From NCBI GenBank assembly GCA_039566865.1, contig CM076960.1, positions 11,384,501 to 11,448,500 of the forward strand: DNA of 64,000 bases. Reading direction: 5' to 3'. Origin of the DNA: Aurelia coerulea. Taxonomy: Eukaryota > Cnidaria > Scyphozoa > Semaeostomeae > Ulmaridae. Below the pieces are notes generated by a model. The model was given only the letters and a program-made list of their open reading frames with translations. It searched no databases and was not told the DNA's origin. Shown in pieces: positions 53,802 to 64,000 of this stretch. The position numbers and the translations under genes were made by a program. Each line of letters starts with the position of its first letter. Positions within the stretch are counted from its first letter, which is position 1.

Positions 53802-53814
53802 AACAGAGGAGTAA

Positions 53815-55260
53815 TCTGGGTGGGAGAATATTTAGGCAAACTTTTTACATCCATCATTTAACATTTGATTCATTTCTAAGTTTCAAATCTATCTTTATTT
53901 CTACCTGAATGGAACCTGCTCTCTAGACCCTTGTTTCTGCAATGTTTATGAAGGGAAATGATCTTTCATGTGTTTATCTGACGGATTTAGGCATGGGCTA
54001 AGCTCTTGCAAAATGTGAATCCTGAATTTGAATAGAAGAGGTCTTTCTCTCTTCTTTACTGGCACTTTGATTTATCAAACGTTATTTCCATCTTTCCTGA
54101 TGCACTGGTTACCAGAAAACTTGCGCTTTAAAGTTCCAAATGTAAAAACAGCATTGCAATCTTGGCTCTTCCATTGCATGTTGCACGGTGATTCCAAGTG
54201 TCTCATTGTTGTAATAGTTGCCCTCTTAGCTATGGTAAAGCTTAATTGGGTTTTGTTGTAGCTAAGATTCTCGCTTTCACTTTGACTGGACTTGTTCTCA
54301 AAATTGATCCCATACCTCCTCTTGTTCTTAAATTTACCGTCTCCGACTTTCAAAACGAAGTTTTTGAATTATAACAATCACGGAAGTTTCTTATGTACGA
54401 CTATTCATTCACTAAACTAAAAAGTTTCAATACCGCATCTCTTGAATTCTTGAAGAAATTGTTCTGCATTAATAAATGTCATAGTGGACATATCCTTTTT
54501 CCTCCCCTACGGCATGTGAAAGGAAATATGAAACTCAGAGAAGAAAAGCAACGGCAACTAGAACTACCGGGGAGAAGTATGAGTGCTATTTCTCAATCTT
54601 TGCAAGGAACAATAAATGGCTTTCCTATCTATCAATCATTTTGAGCAGGTCCCCAAGTGTTGCACCACTGATTAAAATGTGATTGGCTCATCGATTTTTC
54701 AACCTTTGAGATGACGAATCAACAGAAATTCTTGACGTCACGTAAGTGATCTTGCCACCGGGTGCCCTGAGTATCAGAGCATTCTCTTGGGCCTAAGCCG
54801 CCATACTGGTGCAACTGTGTGCTGCATGAGCTCAAGATATGTCGCATGATCGAGCCTCGTTTTTGTCAGGCATCTTGAAAGCATTGCAATTCATTGCAAT
54901 GGCTCCTTTACCAAATTTCCTCATTCCAAAAAGTGGGCTTTTAAATGTAGGCCACTCAGACCTCTCAGCATTAACATTGATATTATAGGGAGACGAATTT
55001 AAAATTTGTTACAAGATTAAAGGAAAAAGAGAGGAAGAGTAGAGCATCCTACTTATAGTATTCAAAAGTTTGCTTCATATCGTAAAAACTACTTCCCTTT
55101 TGAAAGCAGTCCAAATTCCAAAAGGGCGATACCCCTCTAGTTTTTGATAAATCAACGAATGAAAGAAACAGTCAGTCGTTATCGCACCCCTCACCTATTA
55201 AAGCACATGCCTTGTTCGATTCACAAACTGCTTCGAATAAAATTCCCTTTCTTTCGAGTT
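53815..55260. other. No gene recognised
   Basis: About 1.4 kb with short open frames only. No motifs, long repeats or splice-bounded exons could be supported. Confidence 0.4.
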
Positions 55261-55264
55261 GTTG

Positions 55265-56150
55265 TTGTTGTTGTATCTTTATTTTACATCGATTGAAAAA
55301 ATCATCTAGTCTACTATGTACATATGTACATGGAAACTAATCAAAATCGATGGATACAGTAATTAAATCAAAATAAATAAATTTTTTAGACGGTTTGTAC
55401 ATTATTTACAGTAAAACGACAGGCGTTGCATTTGTACGTGGGGCCATCCCATTGTGATATCAACCTTTTGAAAATATTAAGGCTCTCAGCCGATTTTAGC
55501 TCATTTGGTAAGCAATTCCAAATCTGCGGTCCTAAGAACTTGAGACTGCGAGCACCGAAAGTAACCTGGTTTGGTCTGTAATGAGTAAGGTTATTAGGAT
55601 TTCGCGATGAATAATTAGAGGATCTAACTTGAAAAATATCTTTCATGAAGGATGGATTCAGACCATTTAGAGTCTTGAAAATTTCTATGGAGATAGCTCT
55701 AAGTCGGTAAACATGCATGGTGCATCGTTGTGATTTCAGTAGAAGGTCAACATATGAACTGACATGATCATTATGAAGGAACCTAAGTGCACGTTCTTGT
55801 ACCTTCTCAATCTTATGCATTGATTTAGCTGAACAAAAATGCCATACTAAAGGACAATAATTGAAATTAGAATAAACAAAGCTCTGAACAAGGACTTCTC
55901 TCGCATCAAAACCAATATAAGCTCGAAGCCTCTTTAGGACATTAAGTTGAGTTGCAGCTTTTCTACAAAGTACTGCGATGTGTGGATCAAAGTTTAGTTT
56001 ATAATCTAGTTGAATCCCGAGAAGTTTGACTGAATCTTCAGACATGATTGTTTTTCCTTTAATACTTATTTTCTCACCACTGGTAGTTGTCTGGTCTTTT
56101 TTAATTAACAGTGCATGAAACTTTGATGGAAATTTCAAATTGCATCATTT
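55265..56150 (-). mobile_element. LINE J, 5'-truncated
   Basis: The 3' end has a GTT run (55258-55275; AAC tail in sense). Only the post-RT end of ORF2 remains. Confidence 0.75.
55386..56138 (-). CDS. LINE J ORF2 C-terminal part
   Basis: 250 intact codons, with the frame continuing slightly upstream of the first Met. Blocks: KFPSKFHALLI (end of the RT region), VKLLGIQLDYKLNFDPHI, LNVLKRLRAYI, SFVYSNFNYCPLVWHFC, KVQERALRFLHND, NGLNPSFMKDIF, FGARSLKFLGPQIWNCLPNELK, and a final Cys pair (YKCNACRF). No stop or frameshift, but the catalytic region is missing. Confidence 0.8.
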   Translation of the reverse strand: MKFPSKFHALLIKKDQTTTSGEKISIKGKTIMSEDSVKLLGIQLDYKLNFDPHIAVLCRKAATQLNVLKRLRAYIGFDAREVLVQSFVYSNFNYCPLVWHFCSAKSMHKIEKVQERALRFLHNDHVSSYVDLLLKSQRCTMHVYRLRAISIEIFKTLNGLNPSFMKDIFQVRSSNYSSRNPNNLTHYRPNQVTFGARSLKFLGPQIWNCLPNELKSAESLNIFKRLISQWDGPTYKCNACRFTVNNVQTV

Positions 56151-56569
56151 TACCTTTTGCAGTGTACATTTGTTATCAAATGTTTACATTATTCTTATAA
56201 TCTGTTACTGTATGCTTTAAAATGTGTCATATCCTGAATTTCATTTTTACTTAATTGAATGTTTTTGTGTTATATGCTTTGACTCCAAACACACGATTAG
56301 CACCAGAATCACAGTTGATTTTGGCTTTCCCAGTAGCATTGAATGATGATTTTAATCTGATATCACTTATAATAAGTTTTACTTGGTGCAAAACTTGAAG
56401 ATACACGTCTTTTGTAAGAAACCGCTTATTGAAAAAGCTAAGAAACTTTTGTAATTTACAATTTTGATATTCCTATCACACTCAAAAATATTCTTTGCTA
56501 TGTACAGTTATAGCAAACATTATTCTGAGTGCAAATAATGTTATTTACTTGTTAGAGATCTTACTAAAA

Positions 56570-59172
56570 AATTTGGGAGCCCTTTAAAGAGATTACGTCA
56601 AAAGATCAATATCAGCACATCCTTTTAATGGGTGACTTTAACTACCCTGAAATTAACTGGGAATCGCATCACGCTAATACAAGTGATATTCATCCTGCAT
56701 TCCTCTTCCTAGAGGTAGTAAATGATTGTTATTTGTCACAACATATCCAAGATCCTACGAGATATAGACAAATCAAACGTCTAATTGCCTAGACCTCATC
56801 TTTACTGACAATGAAAATTCACTTGAAAAACTTACATATGAAGATCCACTAGGTGCAAGTGATCACATAGTAATAAGCTTTAATTACGTCCTGCACTCTG
56901 AATTCTTCCAAAACAATTACGACAAATCAAACAGTTACTCCTATAACAAAGGCGACTATGGTAAATTGAGAGAGATCTTAAATGGAGTGGACTGGGACAG
57001 AGAATTCCAGGGACTAGATACAGAAGAGATGTTACTATGCCTGCATACAAAGATGATGCAGGCAGTCGAGGAATGTGTACCAAAACAAATACTGTCAAAT
57101 CTTAACCAAAAATGTAAAAGACCATTATGGCTGAATAAAAGGATCTTAAGGAGTATAAAGAAAAAACACAACGCATATAAAAGATGGCTCCTGACTGAAC
57201 ATGGTAAAGATTATGAACGGTACAAGAAAATAAGCAATTCAACAAAAAGCACCGTGCGAAAGCAGATTCGAAATTTTGAAGCAGACATTGCTAATAATTC
57301 CAAACATAATTGCAAGGTATTTTGGAGGTATGAAAATTCAAAATTAAAAACAAAGATTAAAGTTCCTGACCTAAAAACTGATCAGCACAACACAACAACA
57401 AGCGAACAAGAAAAAGCTAACTTACTAAACGATTTTTTCAAGTCCGTATTTAGCAAGGTGGATATACCCGAAGTGACAGACAGAGATGTGGAATGGCAAT
57501 TCCTAGGATTACCATTAACTGACATTCAATTCTCTGAAGAAAAAGTTCGAAATCTATTAAACGATTTGAATACATCAAAAGCAGCTGGACCTGATGATAT
57601 ACACCCTAGGATACTAAAGGAATTGTCTAATGAAATTGCATATCCTATTCTTCTAATATTTCAATCGAGTTTTAGTTGTAGCCACGTCCCGGAATTATGG
57701 AAACTTGCAAACGTATCTCCTATTCACAAAAAGGGAGCAAAAAATGAAAAGGAAAACTACAGGTCAATTAGTCTAACATCGATTGTGTGCAGAATTATGG
57801 AGAAAATAATCAAAGAAGCAATCGTTGATCATTTTCTTACGAACAACCTATTTTCGCCAGATCAGTATGGATTTAGACAGTTCAGATCATGTTTATTACA
57901 ACTACTTGAAGCGTTAGAAGACTGGACATCTTATCTCGACAAAGGTGATCACATTGACATTATTTATTTCGATTTATCGAAAGCATTTGACTCGGTATCG
58001 CACAAACTATTATTAACAAAACTCGAAGTGTACGGTATTAGCGGAAAGCTATACGATTGGATTGCGAACTTTTTAAAAAATCGAAGACAAAGAGTCGTCC
58101 TTAACGGATGTAAATCAGATTGGGTAAAAGTTACTAGCGGAGTCCCCCAAGGTAGCGTTCTTGGACCTTTGTTGATTTTAATTTTAGTTAATGACCTACC
58201 AAGACATACTAAACTCTGCAAAATAAAAATGTTTGCAGACGATATCAAATTATACTCCAAGGTAAAAGATAATCATGCCCGTATTCAGTGCGATATATCG
58301 AAAGTATGCGACTGGTCTAAAAAGTGGCAGCTACCGCTGAATTCATAAAAATGTAAAGAATTACGACTTGGCATCAACAAAGGCAGTGCAGAGGCTTATA
58401 TCTTGTCTTCTCATGACGATACGGAAACAAATATATCGAGAGTTGAAGAAATGAAAGACCTTGGAGTGGTAATGGATAGCAAGCTAAAGTTCGATAAACA
58501 TATTGCAGAAATATCTAGAAAAGCCACTGGAGTGCTTGCATCAATCAAGAGAACACTGACTTACATAGACAGAAACGTGTTCATTGGTCTTTACAAGAGT
58601 CTCGTCAGACCTTTGCTAGAAACATCTGTCTCCGTATGGAACCCGTATATGGTTAAACACATAAAACAACTAGAGGCCGTTCAAAGAAGAGCAACAAAGC
58701 TTGTTCGCGGCATCAACCAATTATCATATAATGAAAGATTACAAGCTTTAAAATTACCGACTCTTCAGTATAGGAGAAAGCGCGGTGACATGATAACAAC
58801 TTACAAAATATTTCATGGCCTCGTTGACACAGACCCCTCAAAGTTCTTCAAGATCAACGACAATAAGACAAGGGGTCATAAATACAAAATAGTGTTGAAC
58901 AAATGCAGATTAGATGTGAGAAAGAACTTTTATTCTCAGCGAATAATAAAAGAGTGGAACTGCTTGCCAGCTAACATCGTCGAAGCAAAGGATGTAATAA
59001 CGTTCGAAAAACTCTTTGACCGCCTACACGGGGATTCAAAATTCGAATTCAAACTAAACTAGATTAGTAGTCATAGACAATCAGGGTTTTATAGGCCTTG
59101 GCCTTCCAGCCCCTTAAACAACATTTATTATTATTATTATATTATTATTATTATATTATATTATTATTATAA
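56570..59172 (+). mobile_element. LINE K, nearly complete RT part, one stop
   Basis: 5'-truncated in the endonuclease domain and ending in a TTATTA-type tail (59128-59172). Distinct from the other LINEs in the window. Confidence 0.8.
56610..59062 (+). pseudogene. LINE K ORF2: endonuclease end, RT and C-terminal region
   Basis: LLMGDFNYPEINWE (endonuclease) then a frame change near 56780; from there one frame reads NCLDLIFTDNENS and GASDHIVISF (the S-D-H end of the endonuclease) into RT: TSKAAGPDDIHPRILKEL, LWKLANVSPIHKK, ENYRSISLTSIVCRIMEK, DQYGFRQFRSCLLQLLE, FDLSKAFDSVSHKLL (motif A), GVPQGSVLGPLL and MFADDIKLYSKV (catalytic FADD). A single TAA (58346-58348) interrupts it, and the same frame then continues with KDLGVVMDSKLKFDKHI, LYKSLVRPLLE, LEAVQRRATKLV and IIKEWNCLPANIVEA to TAG. 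Confidence 0.85.
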
Positions 59173-60250
59173 ACAAAAAAATATCAGCTCTACACTTTCG
59201 GCATTAAAAATATAAGAAACACATAAAACATTTTGGCAGCAAAATGGCCCAAAAAATGAAGAAACTGCCTACTTGCACCGGACCTTAGTTTCTTATAAAA
59301 AAATGAGTGTAGCCTTTTCTATAAGTACATACATATATTCAGGAGTGATTTACAATTCCATTACCCCCTCACAAGATGAAAATAAGACTACAAGGAAAAG
59401 AAACAACCGCAAACTTCTTGAATACGCGCCTGCATCTCAAATCAACGGCCTTGTGTCACTTAGCAACGGCACTGACAACATTTTACCTGGTCCGGCTTTT
59501 ATATATGCCATTCCAGGCTGCGGCAAATTGCAGATTTCAAAATCGTAAGTCTCTGTTGTAGTGACAAGTCTGCAGGGGGAGCGAAACTTTATTGGAATGA
59601 GTCTAGTCGGTTCTATTAATATTTCTTTGCTTGATAATGGGCTATATGCTCAAAACGTTGTGCTTTTCTCAATTCACATCAAAATGCTTATGTTTTACTT
59701 TATTTACTTGTTTATCATTGTACAATTACACTACATGCAACAAGAAGAATTTTGTTGCCAGAATGTAAACAAACCAAAATCGCTATTGTTACAAAATTTA
59801 CCCCTGCTTAGCTGGTGCCATAGTTTTGTTGACAACCTCCCTTGCTATGGAGCTATCTAGATTTTTTAACCCGAAATGTACACGATTAACTATGTACTGA
59901 GTAGAAAGTTTGATTCCCTGGGATATCTTCTGCCAACTTCTAAGCATGCAATGATTATATCACACCCACCAACAGTTTCTGCGACGTAAGCAGACGTATC
60001 ACAACTATAATCAGCATTTTGAACAACATCTGACAGCGAGTCCTCTTTCCTCTCCTGGCTAGGCCCGTACACAAAGCATGACAGTCTCTGATTCGGTTTG
60101 GTTCACGTCTCTGTTGGTTCAAGGCGATTTTGCTTGCGCGCCTTTTTGAAATTTGAGTGGAAAATGGAATTCAGAGGGCGATTTTGATAGGTTCCGAAAC
60201 TTAATTTCCATTTTCTTTTGAAGAATTGAAATCGTCGTGCTTGAAAGTCA
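59173..60250. other. Non-coding stretch with a Mutator-like end fragment
   Basis: No gene recognised. 59762-59803 (ATGTAAACAAACCAAAATCG, then CTATTGTTACAAAATTTACC) matches the terminal 45 bp of the Mutator-like TIR at 34.43-34.47 kb. Confidence 0.5.
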
Positions 60251-60252
60251 TA

Positions 60253-61003
60253 CAGGGTGTCCCAAAAAAATTGTTCGACGTTTGATTAAATATAAAAAAT
60301 AACGAAATAATGAAGGAGCTCTCTGTTAACATAACCATATTGCTGAGATTTTATAATAAGTTTAGACACCAGAAACTAGCAAATCGGCTAAATATTCACG
60401 AAACTATGAGCGTTCGAAGTTCAAGTTTGGGCAAAAGCTGAAACCAGACGCCCCTAAATTGTATATTTATTGAAAGTAGAATCTCGGTTATTCAAGGCAA
60501 ATCAAATGGATTTGAAAATCACTTTCGATCAACTAGCTTTCTATAACATTGAATCAAAGTTATAGATGCTTGGAGGAATCCTTTTCAGCACAATTTAGAA
60601 TTGCCCCATCTCTCATTGATTAAGTTTTCATTCCGTGTATTTAATGATTGCAGTTTTAAGTAAGTTTTGGCAACGGTTACAAGAATTAGATAACTTTGGA
60701 AGTCTTTTGTGGTTTGCTCTGGTATCGACGAGAGGTAAAACATTGGACAGCCTTTTTTACCACGATTTTAGAGCGTCTTTTTAGAAAAAAGGTCAGTTAG
60801 GGGCGTCTGGTTTCAGCTTTCGCACATATTTGAACTTCAAAAGCTTGTAACTCCGTGAATTCTTAGCGGATTCGCAAGATTTTGGCGTCAAAAATTAATT
60901 TAAAATCCGAGAAACAGGGATATCTAATCAGGAGCCTCTACCTTTTATCGTTATTTTTCAACATTTATAATCAAACGTCGAACAATTTTTCTGAGACACC
61001 CTG
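60253..61003. mobile_element. Palindromic mariner-like MITE, 751 bp
   Basis: Ends CAGGGTGTCCCAAAAAAATT and the inverted AATTTTTCTGAGACACCCTG. Inverted similarity continues inwards for about 200 bp (AGGGGCGTCTGGTTTCAGCT is shared). It is flanked by TA dinucleotides (60251-60252, 61004-61005), as for Tc1/mariner insertions. No ORF. Confidence 0.8.
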
Positions 61004-61146
61004 TAGATATGAAAGAATTGCAAAAGGCTGGATATGACCTTTAAAACTACATTGATATTTTGGAAAACAGCTGGATGATTAAAAATTCAGTATGACCCAA
61101 TTTCAATTTCGGAAGATTTTTACAGCAACCGGCAGGGTTCACTTAC

Positions 61147-61450
61147 ATGCAGACTCAAGCTCTTCTTTCACGCTCTTCAATTCTTCCATTTTCTTTTTCT
61201 TTTCTTCAACATATGACTTTCGTTGCTCGTGTAAATTTTTGTGAAAAATGTGAAGTGCAATCACGACTGGTTTCAAGTCTGCAAGAGCACTTCTAACAGC
61301 GTAGCATTTGCTATGATCATCTGATGTGGGTGTGTAGTCTAGGGTGTAAAAGCAAATACTACTTTCAATCTCAGGAACAGGAAAATTGAGGTATAATGAG
61401 GTAATGGAATTATGGCACTGCACTAAATTAATTTCAACAGGAATGGATGA
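61147..61450 (-). CDS. Candidate host exon, coiled-coil protein of unknown function
   Basis: About 100 residues ending at a perfect splice donor (GTAAGT, 61146-61141) in phase 1. The C-terminal part (about 30 residues from KNLHEQRKSYVEEKKKK to SVKEELESA) is a strong coiled coil. The left part (LYLNFPVPEIESSICFYTL) is globular-looking. The upstream edge is either an acceptor at 61451-61452 or a start Met at 61459. I do not recognise the family; nothing here resembles a mobile element. Confidence 0.5.
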
Positions 61451-61530
61451 CTCATTCATAGGGTAAAAAGTAAAATGAATGAGGCCTATTTTGACCGTTC
61501 TAAAGCAATGTATCTAGGCCAATATCTATG

Positions 61531-61743
61531 TCATGCACATAGTAATTTAATTTTGTTAAACTCCTCGAAAAATGCCTCAAACATGAGTGTGCAATCCTTG
61601 TGTAAATATTTTCCTTTAATTTTTGCTTTTCTAAGAAGCACCACTAGGATTTGGTCCTGGAAATCCTGCAAATAGTTCTCATGGCGTTGCTTAATGAGTG
61701 AATAATGATTTTTTGCAACGCCGAAAGTTTTACGGTTGTCCAT
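61531..61743 (-). CDS. Candidate second host exon upstream of the coiled-coil exon
   Basis: 70-residue open frame on the same strand: RKTFGVAKNHYSLIKQRHEN, VVLLRKAKIKGKYLH, MFEAFFEEFNK. Composition and charge look like real protein. A clear donor linking it in phase to 61450 was not found, so the join is unproven. A TGA lies directly before the Met. Confidence 0.3.
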   Translation of the reverse strand: MDNRKTFGVAKNHYSLIKQRHENYLQDFQDQILVVLLRKAKIKGKYLHKDCTLMFEAFFEEFNKIKLLCA

Positions 61744-61750
61744 TCACATG

Positions 61751-62339
61751 CATAGTCTCATTCAAATCAATGTTGACTTGAAAATGATTGGATAAACTTT
61801 GCATGACGTTTCCTTGATTCGCCTTTCCTGAGTTTTTATCTCTTTTTCATTTCATTTTCATTCCCCAGACAGGCATTTGTCTTGGAAATTTACAATCTTT
61901 TCATTATTTTGATCAGAAAAATGGCATTGTTTGAATTGCTTTAGAGCGGGAAATTAGAAAGGAATGTCACATCGTTTCCCTACGGTCTACATTTTACCAA
62001 ACTATCAATGTAAACTCACCGATAAATTGGCATAGGATTGATAGTCCAGGAAATAAGTGAACGAATCATGCACTTTTGGATACCAGCATGAAACTTGACA
62101 CACACATACCGGGTGTCTCAATAAAAGGTATAGGTGTTTGAACAGTTCCTGTGAAGGAGCCTTGTATTCAAAAATTTTTGTTTTCAGTTATGGTATAGAT
62201 GAGATCTCAATTTAGATTTTGCCATCTTCCATGTCCAAATCGGGTTTGTATTTGCATAGAAATTCACTTCAAAAGGCAAAATTTCTTAGGCAGCATAAGA
62301 CAGATGGATATTGAATTATGTAGTTACTAACTATGTGTA

Positions 62340-62341
<2 letters not shown>
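61751..62341. other. No gene recognised
   Basis: Short spacer. TACCGGGTGTCTCAATAAAA at about 62107 resembles a lone mariner-type MITE end (compare 60251). Confidence 0.4.
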
Positions 62342-62404
<63 letters not shown>

Positions 62405-62413
62405 TAATAATAA

Positions 62414-62473
<60 letters not shown>

Positions 62474-62478
62474 TAATA
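62342..62478. repeat. (AAT)n microsatellite, about 137 bp
   Basis: A long run of AAT units with a few A insertions, adjoining an R4/Dong-like fragment. A short TAA run follows the fragment at about 63005-63025. Confidence 0.95.
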
Positions 62479-63012
62479 GGAAAAGTATTTGAGAATATGA
62501 AAGGGAAATTAGTATGGGACTTTGAGTACAAACTGAGACAAAGCAGTTCGGCAAGAAGGCCAGACCTAACATTTGAAGATAAGGAGACAAAAAGAATATG
62601 GATTTGTGACATGGCATGCCCACAAGAAAATAACATCGAAGCAAAGGTGAAGGAGAAATTGGATAAATATCAGCAGCTAGCCTTTGAAACAAGGGAAAAT
62701 CGTGCAGGGTACAAAGTGGAAGTTGTCCCATTAGTCGTTGGATGTTTGGGTGGAGGAATTGGAAAATTGTGGAAGAATGTTCAAAAAATGATAGAAGCTG
62801 AAACCGAGACTGAAAGAATAGTGAAGGAAATGCAGAAGACAGTGCTAATGGACAGTGAATCAATTATGAGGAAAGTACTGTCGGGAGTGGTGCAACCGGA
62901 ATGAACATTTGGAACTCAGACTGTATATGTCGTGTACACTGTAAAATCAATAGGCTAACAAACTTTGGTAGTCTTAATTAGTGGCTTGAAGTATCTGTTA
63001 TAAAAGATAATA
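62479..63012 (+). mobile_element. Second R4/Dong-like LINE fragment, between TAA repeats
   Basis: 5'-truncated to the last ~135 codons plus a ~100-bp 3' UTR. Flanked on the left by the (AAT)n microsatellite and on the right by AGATAATAATAATAATGAT. Same setting as the element at 40814-42240 though only distantly similar in protein. Confidence 0.7.
62497..62904 (+). CDS. R4/Dong-like restriction-like endonuclease fragment
   Basis: 135 intact codons. ARRPDLTFEDKETKRIWICDMACP gives the R-P-D...D core of the restriction-like endonuclease (compare RRPDIVVVNKGER...DIAVP in the 40.9-kb copy). VEVVPLVVGCLGG and MRKVLSG follow, as at the end of the other copy (VIVVPVIVGALGS, LRKVLEY). RT and the zinc knuckle are lost. 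Confidence 0.75.
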   Translation: MKGKLVWDFEYKLRQSSSARRPDLTFEDKETKRIWICDMACPQENNIEAKVKEKLDKYQQLAFETRENRAGYKVEVVPLVVGCLGGGIGKLWKNVQKMIEAETETERIVKEMQKTVLMDSESIMRKVLSGVVQPE

Positions 63013-63029
63013 ATAATAATGATAATATC

Positions 63030-63590
63030 TAAAGGACACTTTGGTAAAGGCAAAACTTAAGCCGTTGGTAGAGGAACAGATGGAGAAGGGTACTTTTAGA
63101 TGCAACGGTAGAAGGAGCTGTCAAATCTGCCCCATCGTCGTGGAGGGGGATACTTTCAGCAATTTTTATGAATCTCGATCTTTCACTAACTTTTCCAGGG
63201 CATACAATTGCAACTCGCAAAATGTGTTTTAGCTGTTGTAATGTAATATCTGCAACAAGAAATATGTTGGCAGTACGAAGACGAAGTTTCGACAAAGGTT
63301 CAATGTGTATAAGTCCTATTTTCGCACTTATACCCGCAAATACAATGACGGCACAGAGGTAAGCCAGTCCTGCAGGCAAACCTTTTTGCTCATTTTTTCG
63401 GCGAGGGTCACCCGGGTACATTTTCGGTTAGTGTCAAAATCATAGATGGGGCTTACGATGTATTTTCGGTTAGGCGTAAAGAGTTGTTTTGGCAATATAA
63501 ATTGGGGACTTTCCTACCAAATGGTTTGAACGAAAGGGCAGAGGACGTTGAACTGGATATGTTTGCCTGCGGTATTGCTTAAATTTTATC
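63030..63590 (+). pseudogene. Decayed Penelope-like GIY-YIG fragment
   Basis: CNGRRSCQICPIV and YNCNSQNVF lead, after two stops (63231, 63240), into CNICNKKYVGSTKTKFRQRF (GIY-YIG core). After a frame change near 63360 comes FGEGHPGTFSVSVKIIDGAYD and KELFWQYKLGTFLPNGLNERA, the usual end of the domain (W-x-x-x-L-x-T-x-x-P-x-G-L-N). Clearly dead. A third, distinct GIY-YIG lineage in the window. Confidence 0.65.
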
Positions 63591-64000
63591 GATGTATTGG
63601 ATAAGTTTTGGTCCGGGACATCGGACGAATGGGCGTGCTTTCTGACATACTTCGTGTATAATGCACGTGGTGGCAGGGTGGAATCCCCTGTCAAGCCATC
63701 CAGGATTTAGCAATTTAAGCAAATCCTTGGAGGGTATTTTGGAGCCTCCCTTGGTCCGGGTGTCTTGGACTTTAACAACGTGGATTTTAATCCCTTGTCA
63801 AATTCAAAAAGGCCGAAGCTAAAAAACACCCTTTGATAAACAGCAACATTTCTTTTTGTTTTTAAAGTGCCATTCATGCGTTTCAGCACACAATAAGGTT
63901 TTTATAAAAATTATAGCGATTCTAATTTCACGTAATACCCTGGAGGCTTGCTATTTACGTTTATGCGAGTTTTTTCCTATAAATACTTGGCTGCTCAGAA
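63591..64000. other. No gene recognised
   Basis: Possible 3' UTR of the preceding fragment. Nothing further supported up to the window edge. Confidence 0.4.

Larger units (their letters stand above)
52920..53810 (-). mobile_element. Penelope-like 3' fragment
   Basis: A second Penelope-like element of a different lineage, only its GIY-YIG end and 3' UTR. The ORF stop is at 53217 and a hammerhead-like core lies about 220 bases beyond it on the sense strand, the same order as in the complete element. Confidence 0.7.

Noticed and set aside
62327..62863. 178-codon Leu-rich minus-strand frame
   Set aside because: Shadow of the R4/Dong-like frame plus the microsatellite.

Overview
This is eukaryotic nuclear DNA from an invertebrate. 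It is AT-rich with GT-AG splice signals, no bacterial-style operons, and most of its length made of retroelements and terminal-inverted-repeat (TIR) DNA transposons. The mix of families (APE-type LINEs, Penelope-like elements with GIY-YIG, R4/Dong-like LINEs, a DIRS-like tyrosine-recombinase element, hAT-, Mutator- and mariner-like elements) and the presence of 2A-like peptides fit a marine invertebrate, most likely a cnidarian. The taxon is an inference, not a demonstrated identity.

Layout. 0-5 kb: diverged repeats, a LINE ORF1-like gene (minus) and a candidate spliced host gene (minus, 3.6-5.07 kb). 5.1-8.76 kb: DIRS-like element (RT, RNase H, tyrosine recombinase, then a 65-bp repeat pair). 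8.76-13.3 kb: two decayed LINE copies. 15.3-26.5 kb: one PIN/FEN-like gene split into two halves by a 9,634-bp hAT-like insertion with an 8-bp target duplication; the insertion holds an almost intact LINE (copy B), an ORF1-like gene, a LINE 3' fragment and several hairpins. 27-31.5 kb: C-rich MITE-like repeats, one of them split by LINE fragments, and a small TA-flanked MITE. 31.5-35.25 kb: a LINE split by a 2.2-kb Mutator-like element with ~383-bp TIRs and a 9-bp duplication. 37.3-52.9 kb: a four-level nest. A LINE (C/D) is split by a second LINE (E), whose ORF2 is split at its start codon by a Penelope-like element, whose 5' pseudo-LTR is split by an R4/Dong-like LINE. 52.9-64 kb: a Penelope fragment, two more LINEs, a palindromic mariner-like MITE, candidate host exons, a second R4/Dong-like fragment in a TAA repeat and another GIY-YIG fragment.

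Most notable: two unrelated retroelements, LINE copy B and the Penelope-like element, each carry upstream of their enzymes an N-terminal module made of a W-R-x-x-I-G-x-F motif, hydrophobic segment(s) and a 2A-like ribosome-skipping peptide. Sequences resembling hammerhead-ribozyme cores sit in both pseudo-LTRs of the Penelope element and at the matching place in a second Penelope fragment. I see no rRNA or tRNA gene and no CRISPR array. All joins, duplications and frames below were read by eye.
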